From contig NZ_CP012479.1 in assembly GCF_001281315.1 (NCBI RefSeq), positions 3,162,001 through 3,226,000 on the forward strand: a DNA stretch of 64,000 bases, in the 5' to 3' direction. Below the pieces are notes generated by a model. It saw only the letters and a list, made by a program, of their open reading frames with translations. It made no database searches and was not told the DNA's origin. Of this stretch, positions 1 to 9,526 are shown piece by piece. How positions within the stretch are numbered: the stretch's first letter is position 1; every line of letters begins with the position of its first letter. Made by a program: the position numbers and the translations under genes. The stretch comes from Arthrobacter sp. ERGS1:01 (GTDB lineage: Bacteria > Actinomycetota > Actinomycetes > Actinomycetales > Micrococcaceae).

Positions 1-3000
1 GATCCGAGTCGACCACGGAGGCCAATCCCAGGTACCGGCCAATTTGGTCGGCGCAGTTGGAGGGATCGGTGAAGACTTCGATGGTCCACAGCGGGACGTA
101 ACGCCAGCCGAGGCGTTCGAGCATTTGCGGACGCAGGCGGCTGCGTTCACGAACGCTCATGTTCTGGTATTTCGCGGTTCCGTCGGATTCCACTGCCACG
201 GGCACGGGGATCTCGTGGTCGTCTCGGCCCAGAAGCTGGACGGGGTCCGGTGCGGCCACAATGTCCAGGGCGCCGTCGTAGTGGTGCCAAACGCGCGCGC
301 CACGGGCCCGCAACCGGTCGGCGAGGTCCGCCACCAGCGGGTCCTCGCCCGACTGCTTCTCGCTGTCCTGTGCCCGGGAGGCCGGGGTGCCCAGCAGGGA
401 CTTCCCGGCGAGTTCGCGATCCAAGAGCTCGAAGAAGTCCACGGCGCCATGGCTGAGTCTCTGCTCGTCCAGGTCTTCGGGCCGGAAGCAGGTGATGATG
501 TGGATGTGGTGGCGGGCCCGGGTCATGGCCAAGGCAAACTTCGCGCGGCCGTCGGGCTCGGACAAGGCACCAAATCCGTGCAGTGCGCGGCCGTGCGGGG
601 TCCGCCCATAGCCCAGGGAGAAGATGACCCGGTCACGGACCAGTCCGGCCGCCCTGTCCACCGTCACGACACGGAACGATTCCGGGCCAGACTCAAAGAA
701 GCTGGCCAGGAGGGGGTGGTTGGCCATTTGCAGGCGGATGGCCTGGGCCACGCGCACGGCGTGGCGATCGCTCGCGGTGATGACGGCCAGCGACTCGCGG
801 GGACGGACCCTGGCGTGTTCAAACACCATGTCCACCACGCGGTTGACCTCGGCGACGACGGATTCAACGCCGCCGCTGCCGGCGCCCGGCAGGCCCTTGC
901 CATCCGGGAGGTAGTCGACGGTGAGCGCCCGTTCCAGCCCCGTGACGGCGCGGCCGTCGGGGAGCCGCTGCAGCTGCGAATCATAGAAGCCGTTGCTCAG
1001 TTGCAGCACCAGGTCTTCATCGACGGCGCGGTAGGAGACCGTGAGGCGGTGACGCGGCAGAACGCGAGACAGCGCGCCAAGCACGCTCTCCAGTGGATGC
1101 TGGTCGACGCCCTTGGCCTCGGGATCGCCAACAGCCACGGTGAAGCTGCGCGGGCAGGCCGTCTGCTCGTCGCCAAACGCCACGACTTGTTCGGCCCGGG
1201 CCAGTGCCGGCAGCGCCGACTGCAGCGAGGTGGATTCGGCGTCCAGGATTACGACGGCGTCGAAACGGTAACCGGCCGGGATCACGGAGGGCACCACCAG
1301 CGGGCTGGCGGTGAATACGGGAACCAGGTTCTTGAGCAGGTCGGGAGCCTGCGCGCCCAGGGCCTCCAGGGAAACCCTGCCGTCTTTGAGCACGTTGCGG
1401 AGCATCTCACCCTGGCGGTTGCGCCCGGCGACCACCTCGCGCCATTCCTGCGCGAGCTTCCACCGGATACGGCTGGGGCCGGACGCCACATGTGTCTGGT
1501 CGGCTAGGCGGAACTCGGCCTCCAGGCGGCGGAGGTTGTCGCCGTCGGACATCGCAAGGTAGTCATCGCCGCTGATCATGGCCTCAAGGGCCGACTGCCA
1601 CCAGGCCAGTTCAAGCTCGGCGCGGGTCTCCCCCGCACCCACCTCGCGGCGGGACAGGTCATCGAGCAGCTCGCCCAAGCCCTGCTCGCGCATGCTTTCG
1701 AGCAGGAGCGTCCGCTCCGGCAGGGTCTCCAGCGAAGCCTTGTCTGCAACGAGCGCCTCGAGCCGGCCCACCAGTTCCCCGGCGTTGAAGTTCAGCAGGT
1801 CCCCGCCGTCCACCGTACGTTCCAGGGACGTGCCCAGGGTGCGCAGTTTCTTGTGGAGCTCCCGGAAGGTGCCGTTGAGCTCGGCCAGCCCGGCCGGAAC
1901 CGTGGGGTGGCGCTTGCTGGTGGCGGCGGCCGCCCACAGCGAGCTTTGCTCGTTCACGAGTACAAGGGACTCGTGCAGATCCGCGATGTGCACGCCCGGA
2001 CGGACGAAGTCCTTGGCGTTGCGGCGGTAGCGGGCACGCTGCAGGGCAGGCATGTCGATGCCCCGCTCGCGGCGCCAGGCCGTTGAGGCGGTGGCCGCGA
2101 TCATCTCGTCGATGGGCCAGTCAAAAACATCTGACTTGAACTTGTCCAGGCTCTCGCGGATGGCGACCAGCATCTGCAGCTGGCGTCCCCATTCGGCGAA
2201 GGTGTTGCCGTGGCGGATCTGGCCAAACTCGGCCACCTCGCGCATTTTTTCCGCGAATGCCGGAACGTGCTCGAAGAGATCCTCCGCCAGGGCGTAGGCT
2301 TCCTCGGTCTCCTTGCGGGTCACCAGCCGGGAGCCGTGCCAGGCACTGCCCACCGCCACCTGGCTGAACGAGCCAAGTTCGGCGGCACGGCGCAGTCGTC
2401 CGCTGAGTTCGGCGCGGTCCTTGATGTTGTCCAGGACGCTGCGCTTGAGCCGGACGGTGGTGGCCGGTGCCGGGTGGATGGATGTCAGTTCGGCCAGCGA
2501 CTGCATGGCCTGGTAGGGCGAGCAGCCCCAGCGTTCGCGCACGTTGTGCAGGCTCGCCACATGGTCCACGAGCTGGTGGCGGTGATCCACCAAGGTCTCG
2601 TACAGGCCTGCCAGCTGCGGTTCCACGGCCTTCTCGTTGCGGGTGATGGAACGGATCAGCTGGGACTTGAGCTGTTGTGGTCCCGTCTGGGCGCTGAGCT
2701 GGAGCAGCAGCGAATCCAGGTCCATGTCCGCCAGGATCTGGGCAAACTCGTTCAGGGTGCTGCGCCGCTCCCCCACCACCAGCACGCTCTTGCCGTCGTG
2801 GACCAGCTGGGCCACGGCGTTGATGGCCGTCTGGGTTTGGCCCGTGCCGGGAGGCGTGGACACGAGCACGGACTCGCCGGCCCGGACAAGGTCCAGCACA
2901 TACTGCTGCTGGGGGTCGGCGTCGCGGACCAGGATTTCCTCGGCCGGGTGCCGCTCATCCAGGGCCGTGAAGCGGGAGAAGTCGGGCTCGAGTTCAACCG

Positions 3001-3772
3001 GCAGGACGTCGTCGCCGCTGTGGCGTTGCAGCTGTTCCAACAATTCGGTGCCCACCTGCAGGGCGGGGTCGGCCAGGTTGTCGGCCAGGAAGGCGAAGGT
3101 GGAGACCAACAGGTCATGTTCCACCGAGGCGCCGGGCACGGGGGCCAGGAGGGTGCGCAGCTTGTCCAGCACGGGCACCGGGTCAAAACGCGCGGTGCTG
3201 TAGGCCAGGCGTCCCAATGCGGGTGCATCCACGAAGATGCTGGAGTGCTCGCGCAGGTGCGTCACGAGGGCCGGGTTGATCTGGGCCTGCTCCATGAGTT
3301 GGAGTTCGTAGTCGTCCTGGCCGGCACGCACGCTCAGGGCGACGGCAGCCAGCAGCACGGGAGCGCAGACGTCGCCGCTGTTGGGTCCGTCCACGGCCGA
3401 CCAGCGGGCCAGCCCGGCGGCGAGGTAGCCGACGTCGATGCCGCGGTCGGTGCTGAGTTCAAAGATTTTCGCGCGCAGGGCTGCTGCGGCACGCTTCGCG
3501 GACGCGTAGTGCTCGGGTTCGCGGATCAGTGTTGAGAGGCGTGTTTTCCGTCCGGCCAGCAGTTGCGCAAGGCCGGAGGGGTGCGCATGGGTGAGGTCAA
3601 TGCAACCGGTGTTCGTCTTGGCGAACGCCAGTGCTGTGTCGGGCCCGGAGTAGGTATCCAATCCCGCAAGCCATGTTTGGAGCTCGATCGAGCTCTCATC
3701 GGGACTTGCAACTTCGGACACGGGAGCCTTCTTCTCTGCATTTGAGCGAAACGGTCTTGACCATACTGACAT
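1..3772 (-). CDS. large superfamily-1-type helicase with C-terminal restriction-endonuclease-like domain, 3' end outside window
   Basis: One uninterrupted minus-strand frame of 1257 codons runs from ATG at 3772 past position 1, so the stop is not seen. The N-terminal third has a DUF4011-like look (WLAGLDTY, CIDLTHAHPSGLAQLL). The Walker A region reads PPGTGQTQTA (residues about 306-315), and a second ATPase segment has VVILDAES (D844). FGDEQT, a YRAVDEDLVLQLSNGF motif and ALAMTRARHHIHI resemble SF1 motifs III, IV and VI. The last ~100 visible residues (IPVPVAVESDG, RLRPQMLERLGWRYV) look like an MTES_1575-type restriction-endonuclease fold. It is probably a nucleic-acid-acting ATPase-nuclease of unknown role. 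The usual Walker A lysine and Walker B glutamate are both replaced (see findings). It lies downstream of guaA on the same strand, with a hairpin between. Start is chosen as the first ATG in frame; there is no strong ribosome-binding site. Confidence 0.85.
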   Translation of the reverse strand, partial: MSVWSRPFRSNAEKKAPVSEVASPDESSIELQTWLAGLDTYSGPDTALAFAKTNTGCIDLTHAHPSGLAQLLAGRKTRLSTLIREPEHYASAKRAAAALRAKIFELSTDRGIDVGYLAAGLARWSAVDGPNSGDVCAPVLLAAVALSVRAGQDDYELQLMEQAQINPALVTHLREHSSIFVDAPALGRLAYSTARFDPVPVLDKLRTLLAPVPGASVEHDLLVSTFAFLADNLADPALQVGTELLEQLQRHSGDDVLPVELEPDFSRFTALDERHPAEEILVRDADPQQQYVLDLVRAGESVLVSTPPGTGQTQTAINAVAQLVHDGKSVLVVGERRSTLNEFAQILADMDLDSLLLQLSAQTGPQQLKSQLIRSITRNEKAVEPQLAGLYETLVDHRHQLVDHVASLHNVRERWGCSPYQAMQSLAELTSIHPAPATTVRLKRSVLDNIKDRAELSGRLRRAAELGSFSQVAVGSAWHGSRLVTRKETEEAYALAEDLFEHVPAFAEKMREVAEFGQIRHGNTFAEWGRQLQMLVAIRESLDKFKSDVFDWPIDEMIAATASTAWRRERGIDMPALQRARYRRNAKDFVRPGVHIADLHESLVLVNEQSSLWAAAATSKRHPTVPAGLAELNGTFRELHKKLRTLGTSLERTVDGGDLLNFNAGELVGRLEALVADKASLETLPERTLLLESMREQGLGELLDDLSRREVGAGETRAELELAWWQSALEAMISGDDYLAMSDGDNLRRLEAEFRLADQTHVASGPSRIRWKLAQEWREVVAGRNRQGEMLRNVLKDGRVSLEALGAQAPDLLKNLVPVFTASPLVVPSVIPAGYRFDAVVILDAESTSLQSALPALARAEQVVAFGDEQTACPRSFTVAVGDPEAKGVDQHPLESVLGALSRVLPRHRLTVSYRAVDEDLVLQLSNGFYDSQLQRLPDGRAVTGLERALTVDYLPDGKGLPGAGSGGVESVVAEVNRVVDMVFEHARVRPRESLAVITASDRHAVRVAQAIRLQMANHPLLASFFESGPESFRVVTVDRAAGLVRDRVIFSLGYGRTPHGRALHGFGALSEPDGRAKFALAMTRARHHIHIITCFRPEDLDEQRLSHGAVDFFELLDRELAGKSLLGTPASRAQDSEKQSGEDPLVADLADRLRARGARVWHHYDGALDIVAAPDPVQLLGRDDHEIPVPVAVESDGTAKYQNMSVRERSRLRPQMLERLGWRYVPLWTIEVFTDPSNCADQIGRYLGLASVVDSD

Positions 3773-3820
3773 GCAATTCAGGCTATCGCCCCTAGCCCGC
3801 ATATGCCGGTTCGGCACACT

Positions 3821-3865
3821 GGAGGGGGCCAAAATTAAGGCTAAAAAGCCCTAACGGCCCCCTCC
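3821..3865 (-). terminator. hairpin between guaA and the helicase gene
   Basis: Perfect 10-bp arms GGAGGGGGCC (3821-3830) and GGCCCCCTCC (3856-3865) flank a 25-nt AT-rich loop that can form its own small stem. It lies just past the guaA stop in the direction of transcription. No T-run follows, so termination efficiency is uncertain. Confidence 0.6.
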
Positions 3866-3880
3866 GGTGTTCCTAGGGGA

Positions 3881-5470
3881 TTACTCCCACTCAATGGTTC
3901 CCGGCGGCTTGGAGGTGACGTCCAGGACAACCCGGTTGACCCCTTCCACCTCGTTGGTGATTCGGTTGGAGATCCGAGCCAGCAGGTCGTACGGCAGGCG
4001 TGACCAGTCGGCCGTCATGGCGTCCTCGCTGGAGACCGGGCGCAGCACGATCGGGTGGCCGTAGGTGCGGCCGTCGCCCATCACGCCAACGCTGCGGACA
4101 TCGGCGAGCAGCACAACGGGCATCTGCCACACTTCGTTGTCCAGGCCGGCTGCCGTCAGTTCTGCACGGGCAATGGCGTCAGCCTTGCGCAGCAGTTCCA
4201 GGCGTTCGCCGGTGATTTCGCCGACGATGCGGATACCCAGGCCGGGGCCGGGGAACGGCTGGCGGCCGACGATCTCGGCGGGCAGGCCCAACTCGGCGCC
4301 AACGGCACGGACCTCGTCCTTGAAGAGCGCACGCAGCGGCTCAACGAGCTCGAAGCGCAGGTCCTCGGGGAGGCCGCCCACGTTGTGGTGGCTCTTGATG
4401 TTGGCTGCACCTTCGCCGCCGCCGGATTCGACGACGTCGGGGTACAGGGTGCCCTGGACCAGGAACTTGATCTCTTCGCCCTCGGAGGCGGCCTCGGCCA
4501 TGATGGCGCGTTCGGCTTCCTCGAAGGCGCGGATGAATTCGCGGCCGATGATCTTGCGTTTGGTTTCCGGATCGGAGACGCCGGCAAGGGCGTTCAGGAA
4601 GCGGTCCTGTTCGTTGGCAACGTACAGCTTGGCGCCGGTGGAGGCTACGAAGTCGGTCTCAACCTGCTCGGCCTCGCCCTGGCGGAGCAGGCCGTGGTTG
4701 ACGAACACGCAGGTGAGCTGGTCGCCCACTGCGCGCTGCACGAGGGCCGCGGCAACGGCGGAGTCGACGCCGCCGGAGAGACCGCAAATGACCTTGGCGG
4801 TGCCGATCTGCTCGCGGATGCGGGCAACCTGCTCGTCGAGGATGGACGTGGCCGTCCAGTTCTTTTCCAGCTTGGCGCCGTTGAACAGGAAGTTCTCCAG
4901 GACCTTCTGGCCGAATTCGGAGTGCTTGACCTCGGGGTGCCACTGCACACCGAACAGGCACTTTTCCTCGTTCGCGAAGGCTGCAACGGGGGCGCCGGCG
5001 GAGGACGCGAGGACGTCGAAGCCCTCGGGTGCCTGCTGCACGCTGTCGCCGTGGCTCATCCAGGTGGTCTGTTCACCATTGGTGTCGCTGAGGATGGAAC
5101 GGCTTTCGCCGAGGATCTGCACCTGGGTCGAACCGTATTCGCGCAGGCCCGTCTCGGCAACGGTTCCGCCCAGGGCGGCGGCCATGGCCTGGAAGCCATA
5201 GCAAATGCCCAGGACCGGGATTCCGGCTTCGAAAAGGTCGGCGCCAACGTTCGGCGCACCCTCTGCGTAGACACTTGAAGGTCCACCGGAGAGGATGATG
5301 GCAGCTGGGTTTTTAGCCAGCAACTGCGCAGTTGTATAGGTATGCGGCACGATTTCCGAGTACACATTGGCCTCACGCACACGGCGCGCAATCAACTGGG
5401 CGTACTGGGCACCGTAGTCCACAACCAGGACGGGCTTCTGGGAAGTCTGGGCCGTAGCGGGATTAGTCAC
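3881..5470 (-). CDS. guaA: GMP synthase (glutamine-hydrolysing)
   Basis: A 529-aa two-domain enzyme converting XMP to GMP with ATP and glutamine, in the cytosol. The class I glutamine amidotransferase domain (residues about 12-200) has nucleophile C90 in GICYGFQ and H178/E180 in QWHPEV. The ATP-pyrophosphatase domain has the PP-loop SGGVDS (232-237). The C-terminal dimerization domain ends in [11 protein letters not shown], the canonical GuaA terminus. Length is normal and all key residues are present. guaB3 (16.2 kb) and guaB (20.8 kb) lie in the same window, so the IMP-to-GMP branch is loosely clustered but not an operon. Confidence 0.98.
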   Translation of the reverse strand: MTNPATAQTSQKPVLVVDYGAQYAQLIARRVREANVYSEIVPHTYTTAQLLAKNPAAIILSGGPSSVYAEGAPNVGADLFEAGIPVLGICYGFQAMAAALGGTVAETGLREYGSTQVQILGESRSILSDTNGEQTTWMSHGDSVQQAPEGFDVLASSAGAPVAAFANEEKCLFGVQWHPEVKHSEFGQKVLENFLFNGAKLEKNWTATSILDEQVARIREQIGTAKVICGLSGGVDSAVAAALVQRAVGDQLTCVFVNHGLLRQGEAEQVETDFVASTGAKLYVANEQDRFLNALAGVSDPETKRKIIGREFIRAFEEAERAIMAEAASEGEEIKFLVQGTLYPDVVESGGGEGAANIKSHHNVGGLPEDLRFELVEPLRALFKDEVRAVGAELGLPAEIVGRQPFPGPGLGIRIVGEITGERLELLRKADAIARAELTAAGLDNEVWQMPVVLLADVRSVGVMGDGRTYGHPIVLRPVSSEDAMTADWSRLPYDLLARISNRITNEVEGVNRVVLDVTSKPPGTIEWE

Positions 5471-5533
5471 CCCTCAATCTTACCCAATCAATTCCCACCC
5501 GCCCACGTGGGGCGTGCGGGAGTGAGGAGCGCC

Positions 5534-6031
5534 TCAGTAACGCTTGGGCGCCTGCGGGTTGGCGGCAATTTCCGCCATGGCCTGCTTGTGGACGCGGCCC
5601 TCGACGATGAACGACAGGAACGGCACCACGCCGCCCAGGGCGATGAGGACGAACTTCGGGAAGCGCCAGCGCATCATCGACCACAGGCGGAAGTCGGCGA
5701 TCAGGTACACCACGTACATCCAGCCGTGCACGATCAGCACCGTGGTGGACAGGTTCACGCCACCGGACACCGCATCGATGGCGACAAAGCCGAAGCCGTG
5801 CGAGGCACCCGTGACGGCGTTTGTGCCGCCGGCCATGAGCACGCTGCCGAAGCCGTAGCGGACCACAAGTTCGACGGTCAGCAGCAACAGCATGATGCCT
5901 GTGGCGTAGGCGAGCACCTTGTAGAGCTTCAGGGCGCCCATGATCTGTGCGGGGGTGCCGCCGAAACGGCGCTTCGGTGCGGGACGCCCGGCGGTGGTGT
6001 TGGTGCGCTCTGCGGACTTGGGATCGGTCAC
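5534..6031 (-). CDS. DUF3817 family integral membrane protein
   Basis: A 165-aa protein with a basic, Pro-rich N-terminus and three or four predicted membrane spans: LYKVLAYATGIMLLLLTVEL, then segments around LSTTVLIVHGWMYVVYLIAD and FVLIALGGVVPFLSFIVEG. The helix order and the YVVYLIADFRLW stretch match the DUF3817 family, whose molecular role is unknown. GTG start at 6031 is preceded by AGAGGAAA. It begins 12 bp after the SURF1-like gene stop, so the two are probably co-transcribed. Function beyond membrane location cannot be stated. Confidence 0.85.
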   Translation of the reverse strand: MTDPKSAERTNTTAGRPAPKRRFGGTPAQIMGALKLYKVLAYATGIMLLLLTVELVVRYGFGSVLMAGGTNAVTGASHGFGFVAIDAVSGGVNLSTTVLIVHGWMYVVYLIADFRLWSMMRWRFPKFVLIALGGVVPFLSFIVEGRVHKQAMAEIAANPQAPKRY

Positions 6032-6043
6032 TGTGTTTCCTCT

Positions 6044-6871
6044 TTAGCTGATTTGGTCTTGCACTGCGTCGTCGGACTCCCCGCGGTCCACATCAAAAAG
6101 TTCATCCTGCTCACGGCGGTATTCGTCGGCCACCAGGCGCCACCACAGGAATACCGCGAATCCGGCAAACACCACCCACTCGATCGAGTAGAAAATGTTC
6201 AGCCAGTTGATCTTGCCGTTTTGGTCAGTCGCCGTGACGGTAATCGGTACCAGGTCCCCCTGGCCGGCAACGGCGCCAACGTTCTTGCCGTTCACCACCT
6301 CATCGTGGGAGACCACAAAGGCGGCATATGTGGTGGTCTTCCAGCGGTTGGTCAGCTCAGCCGAGGATAGCGCGCCGACCTGGTCGGCGGGAAGCCCCTT
6401 GGACAGCACGGGGCCTTCCGAGTTCAGCAGCCGGCCCTCCACCGTGATGGTGCCCGAGGGAGGGGCGGTGGCCTTGGCAGGATCGGAAATCCAGCCGCGG
6501 GCCACGGGAATCACGATTTCGTCCGTGGCCGCAACGCCCTTGAGCTTGGGGGCGCCGTCCACCACGAAGGCGGTGACGACCCAGAAACCGGTGGCGCCGT
6601 CCTGGACGCGTGCCGTCACAATGACCTGCTTTGAGGCGTCAAAGTGACCCGTTGCCGTGACCAGCTGGCCCTCGGCGCTGCCCATGAGCGGCTGGCCGGG
6701 TTGGAGCGTGGACAGCAGCGGCTGGACCTTCTCCGTCACGGTGGGCGGGGCCACATCCTTTTCCATGGACCGGGAAAACTGCCACTGGCTCAGCAGGACA
6801 AAGACGGCCGCGACGACGAGGGCAAAGACCAGCGCGGCGATCCATTTGGGCTTGAGGGCAGTTTTTAACAC
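6044..6871 (-). CDS. SURF1 family protein
   Basis: SURF1-type membrane protein: an N-terminal transmembrane helix (WIAALVFALVVAAVFVLLS) is followed by the family hallmark QWQFSR, a large extracytoplasmic domain, and a second helix near the C-terminus (YSIEWVVFAGFAVFLWWR). SURF1 proteins assist cytochrome c oxidase assembly, apparently in heme a handling; that role here is by homology. The GTG at 6871 places the first helix close to the N-terminus. A TTG at 6904 would add 11 residues, and neither start has a convincing ribosome-binding site, so the transcript may be nearly leaderless. The acidic tail (RGESDDAVQDQIS) is unremarkable. Confidence 0.88.
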   Translation of the reverse strand: MLKTALKPKWIAALVFALVVAAVFVLLSQWQFSRSMEKDVAPPTVTEKVQPLLSTLQPGQPLMGSAEGQLVTATGHFDASKQVIVTARVQDGATGFWVVTAFVVDGAPKLKGVAATDEIVIPVARGWISDPAKATAPPSGTITVEGRLLNSEGPVLSKGLPADQVGALSSAELTNRWKTTTYAAFVVSHDEVVNGKNVGAVAGQGDLVPITVTATDQNGKINWLNIFYSIEWVVFAGFAVFLWWRLVADEYRREQDELFDVDRGESDDAVQDQIS

Positions 6872-6918
6872 ACTACAACGGTACTTCGTAACTGTGTAGA
6901 ACAACGAATGCCCCCCAG

Positions 6919-6936
6919 CCCGGCCCTGCGGCCGGG
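6919..6936 (-). terminator. short GC hairpin after the PTS EIIA gene
   Basis: Seven-bp stem CCCGGCC / GGCCGGG around the loop CTGC, located between the EIIA stop and the SURF1-like gene on the same strand. There is no T-run, so this is a weak or regulatory hairpin at best. Confidence 0.35.
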
Positions 6937-6975
6937 TGCTCTGCAGCGGCCGGCGGGGTCGCCGTCGGACGTGGG

Positions 6976-7467
6976 TCAGTGGTCGAAGAACACCAGGGTG
7001 GAGTTGATGAGTTCGGCGATGACCTCGGCGTCGTGGGCACGGCGCAGAGACTCGCGGAAGTTTTCCTTGAACAGCGAGCGGGCCAGGGTGGCCAGTACCT
7101 CCAGGTGCTCGGAAAAGGACGATGCGGGCGTGGCGATCAGCAGGATGACGGTGGCCGGTCCGTCGACGGCGCCAAAGTCCAGGCTGTGGCCGAACTTCGT
7201 GATTCCGACGGCGATCGAGGTCTCGGTGACGTAGTCGCTGCGGGCGTGCGGCATCCCGATCCCGCCCGGCAGGCCCGTGGCCATTTGGTGTTCCCGGGCG
7301 TTGACGTGCCGCAGAAAACCGTCGAGGTCGCTGATCCTGCCCTGTTCAAACAGCTTTGCGGCCAATTGGGCGGCCGCATCCTGTTTGGAGTCCGCGACCA
7401 TCTCCAGGATCACCAGCCCGGGGTTGGTAAGTTCGGTCTCGTACCGCTCCAGCGAACCGGTTGTCAT
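6976..7467 (-). CDS. PTS EIIA protein, fructose/mannitol type
   Basis: A 163-aa single-domain phosphotransferase EIIA (type 2). The phosphorylated histidine is H74 in GIGMPHARSDYV, the standard site. There is no EIIB or EIIC partner next to it, so this is either a stand-alone component of a system encoded elsewhere or a regulatory EIIA. Start ATG at 7467 has AAAGG upstream. The gene begins 21 bp after the glpD stop on the same strand, which suggests co-transcription with glycerol-3-phosphate catabolism. That pairing makes a PTS-linked control role plausible, but this is inference. Confidence 0.9.
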   Translation of the reverse strand: MTTGSLERYETELTNPGLVILEMVADSKQDAAAQLAAKLFEQGRISDLDGFLRHVNAREHQMATGLPGGIGMPHARSDYVTETSIAVGITKFGHSLDFGAVDGPATVILLIATPASSFSEHLEVLATLARSLFKENFRESLRRAHDAEVIAELINSTLVFFDH

Positions 7468-7488
7468 CAGTGCCTTTCAAGTGTTGAT

Positions 7489-9228
7489 CTAGCTCAGCGG
7501 CACAATCCCGGGCGCACCCAGCCGTGCCGCATCCGCCGATTCGTCGTCGGGTTGTTGCTGGCTGAGCCGTTCGGCCTCAACCCGGGCCAAATAGTTGGCA
7601 ACTTCATTGTCTTTTTGGGTTTCGCTCCACCCCAAAATGCCTCCCATCAGTCTAGCGACCACGGGTGCCGCCGCGACGCCGCGATCCCAGGCCTCGATGG
7701 AAATGCGGGTGCGCCGGGTGAGTACGTCATTGACGTGCAGGGCGCCCTCGTGGGTGGTTGCGTACACCACCTCTGCGCCCAGGTAGTCGTCGGCTCCGGG
7801 CAGCGGCTCCCCCAGTTCGGGCGTTTCCGTCACGAGGTCCAGCACGTCCCCCGCCATGGATCCATAGCGGTTGAGCAGGTGCTCCACCCTTGCCACGTGC
7901 ACACCCGTCTCCTCGGCTGTACGGTTGCGACGGTTCCAGGCCGCCTTGAAGCCCGTGGCACCCAGCAGCGGGATGGTGTCGGTGCAGCTTTCCGGGACCT
8001 TCTCATCCAACGCCCGGGTTGCCTCGTCAACGGCGTCCTTGGCCATGACCCGGTAGGTGGTGAACTTGCCGCCGGCCACCACCACGAGCCCCGGAACGGG
8101 ATGGGCGACGACGTGTTCCCGGGACAGCTTGGCCGTCGAGTCGTTTTCCCCGGCCAGGAGCGGGCGAAGGCCTGCGTACACGCCCTCCACGTCTTCCCGG
8201 GTGAGCGGGCGCTTGAGCACCTTGTTGACATGGCCGAGCAGGTAGTCGATGTCCGCGCTGGTGGCGGCCGGGTGTGCCTTGTCCAGTTTCCAGTCGGTGT
8301 CGGTGGTGCCGATGATCCAGTGCCGGCCCCACGGAATGACGAACAACACCGATTTTTCGGTGCGCAGGATCAGCCCCACGGTGGACTGGAACCTGTCCCG
8401 AGGAACCACCAGGTGGATGCCCTTGGAAGCCCTGACCTTCAGCTGGCCCCGGTCGGTGACCATGGCCTGGGTCTCGTCGGTCCAGACCCCCGTGGCGTTG
8501 ATGACCTGCTTGGCCCGGATTTCAAAGGTTTCACCGTTTTCCTGGTTCACCACCTTCGCCCCGACCACCCGTTCACCTTCGCGCAGGAAGTCGACCACCT
8601 TGGTCTGGTTGACGGTGTGCGCACCGAAACTGGCGGCCGTACGGATCACATTGGCCACTAGGCGGGCGTCGTCGACCTGGGCGTCGTAGTAACGGATGGA
8701 GCCGATCATGGCGTCATCCTTCAGGCTGGGCGCGGCCCGCAGCGTGCCGCGCCGGGTGAGGTGCTTGTGCATGGGGACGCCGCGGCTGTTGCCGCTGGTC
8801 AGGCCCAGGGTGTCGTAGAGCAGGATGCCGGCGCCAACGTAGGGACGCTCGACGAACCGTTTTGCCAGGGGGTACAGGAACGGTACGGGGCGGACCAGGT
8901 GCGGGGCGATCCGTTGGATCAGCAGCCCTCGCTCCTGCAACGCCTCCTGGACCAGGGCAAAGTCGAGCATTTCCAGGTACCGGAGCCCGCCGTGGATCAG
9001 TTTTGAGGAGCGCGACGACGTCCCGGCCGCCCAGTCGTTGGCCTCCACCAGACCCACGCTTAGTCCGCGGGTCACGGCGTCGAGGGCCGACCCGGCCCCG
9101 ACCACACCGCCCCCGACGATCAGAATGTCCAGTTCCCGGCCCGGTTCCGTGGAGGCCTTCAGCGCCGCGAGGTTTGCTTCCCGCGTTGCCGGGCCGATGT
9201 TGCCGTTGGGGTGGGGTGAAGCGGACAT
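7489..9228 (-). CDS. glpD: aerobic glycerol-3-phosphate dehydrogenase
   Basis: A 579-aa FAD-dependent dehydrogenase oxidizing sn-glycerol-3-phosphate to dihydroxyacetone phosphate and feeding electrons to the quinone pool at the membrane. The N-terminal FAD-binding motif ILIVGGGVVGAGSALDA is followed by the GlpD signature SSRSSKLIHGGLRYLE. The C-terminal region is the usual DAO_C-type domain. The start is ATG at 9228, because a perfect AGGAGG lies six bases upstream; an 11-codon longer frame lacks such support. The window shows no glpF or glpK beside it. Length fits actinobacterial GlpD. Confidence 0.95.
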   Translation of the reverse strand: MSASPHPNGNIGPATREANLAALKASTEPGRELDILIVGGGVVGAGSALDAVTRGLSVGLVEANDWAAGTSSRSSKLIHGGLRYLEMLDFALVQEALQERGLLIQRIAPHLVRPVPFLYPLAKRFVERPYVGAGILLYDTLGLTSGNSRGVPMHKHLTRRGTLRAAPSLKDDAMIGSIRYYDAQVDDARLVANVIRTAASFGAHTVNQTKVVDFLREGERVVGAKVVNQENGETFEIRAKQVINATGVWTDETQAMVTDRGQLKVRASKGIHLVVPRDRFQSTVGLILRTEKSVLFVIPWGRHWIIGTTDTDWKLDKAHPAATSADIDYLLGHVNKVLKRPLTREDVEGVYAGLRPLLAGENDSTAKLSREHVVAHPVPGLVVVAGGKFTTYRVMAKDAVDEATRALDEKVPESCTDTIPLLGATGFKAAWNRRNRTAEETGVHVARVEHLLNRYGSMAGDVLDLVTETPELGEPLPGADDYLGAEVVYATTHEGALHVNDVLTRRTRISIEAWDRGVAAAPVVARLMGGILGWSETQKDNEVANYLARVEAERLSQQQPDDESADAARLGAPGIVPLS

Positions 9229-9323
9229 TTCGAACCTCCTGAAGATGGGACGAGCTGGCACTAAAAACCTTACGCGGTTGACGCTCAGAAAGGCAGGGGT
9301 TATTCCTGTGGGGCATTTGGGTG

Positions 9324-9504
9324 TTATGCGGAGCCCGGACCGTCATCAATAAGGCCGTGGTGGTAGGTGTTGCGTCGCTCACGCCGGAGGTGGTCCACAC
9401 CGTAGCCGGGCGTGTATAGCGGAACTCCGCGGCGGAGCCTGACGGCCCAAAGGCCCTTGTGGATCAGGGTGTGGTGGTATCCACACAGCAGGGCCGCATT
9501 AGTC
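9324..9504 (-). pseudogene. 3' fragment of a DUF222/HNH endonuclease gene, separated by the integrated element
   Basis: The minus frame reads TNAALLCGYHHTLIHKGLW through to TAA at 9324-9326. This is the typical C-terminus of DUF222/HNH proteins and contributes the last histidines of the HNH motif. It has no start of its own. It continues in frame from the upstream part of the same gene at 14053 once the intervening 4,551 bp are removed (NLDNGT joined to NAALLC). Interrupted here by the serine-integrase element. Confidence 0.9.
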
Positions 9505-9525
9505 ACTATTTGTTAGTCTGACCCC
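9482..9525. other. left attachment site (attL)
   Basis: Host sequence up to GGCCGCATTA joins the element at GTC (9502-9504), followed by ACTATTTGTTAGTCTGACCC of the element. The element-side arm contains TGACCCC, the mirror of GGGGTCA at the other end. The integrase start codon begins two bases beyond this interval. Confidence 0.8.
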
Positions 9526-9526
9526 T

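Noticed and set aside
44..3535. Long plus-strand open frames opposite the helicase gene
   Set aside because: They are antisense shadows of a high-GC gene. The minus frame is continuous and has recognisable helicase and nuclease motifs; the plus frames show low-complexity Gly/His/Val-rich translations without motifs.
9502..9525. ATTTGT shared by both element ends as the att core
   Set aside because: Joining the flanks at ATTTGT puts a stop in the HNH frame, whereas joining at GTC restores the protein.
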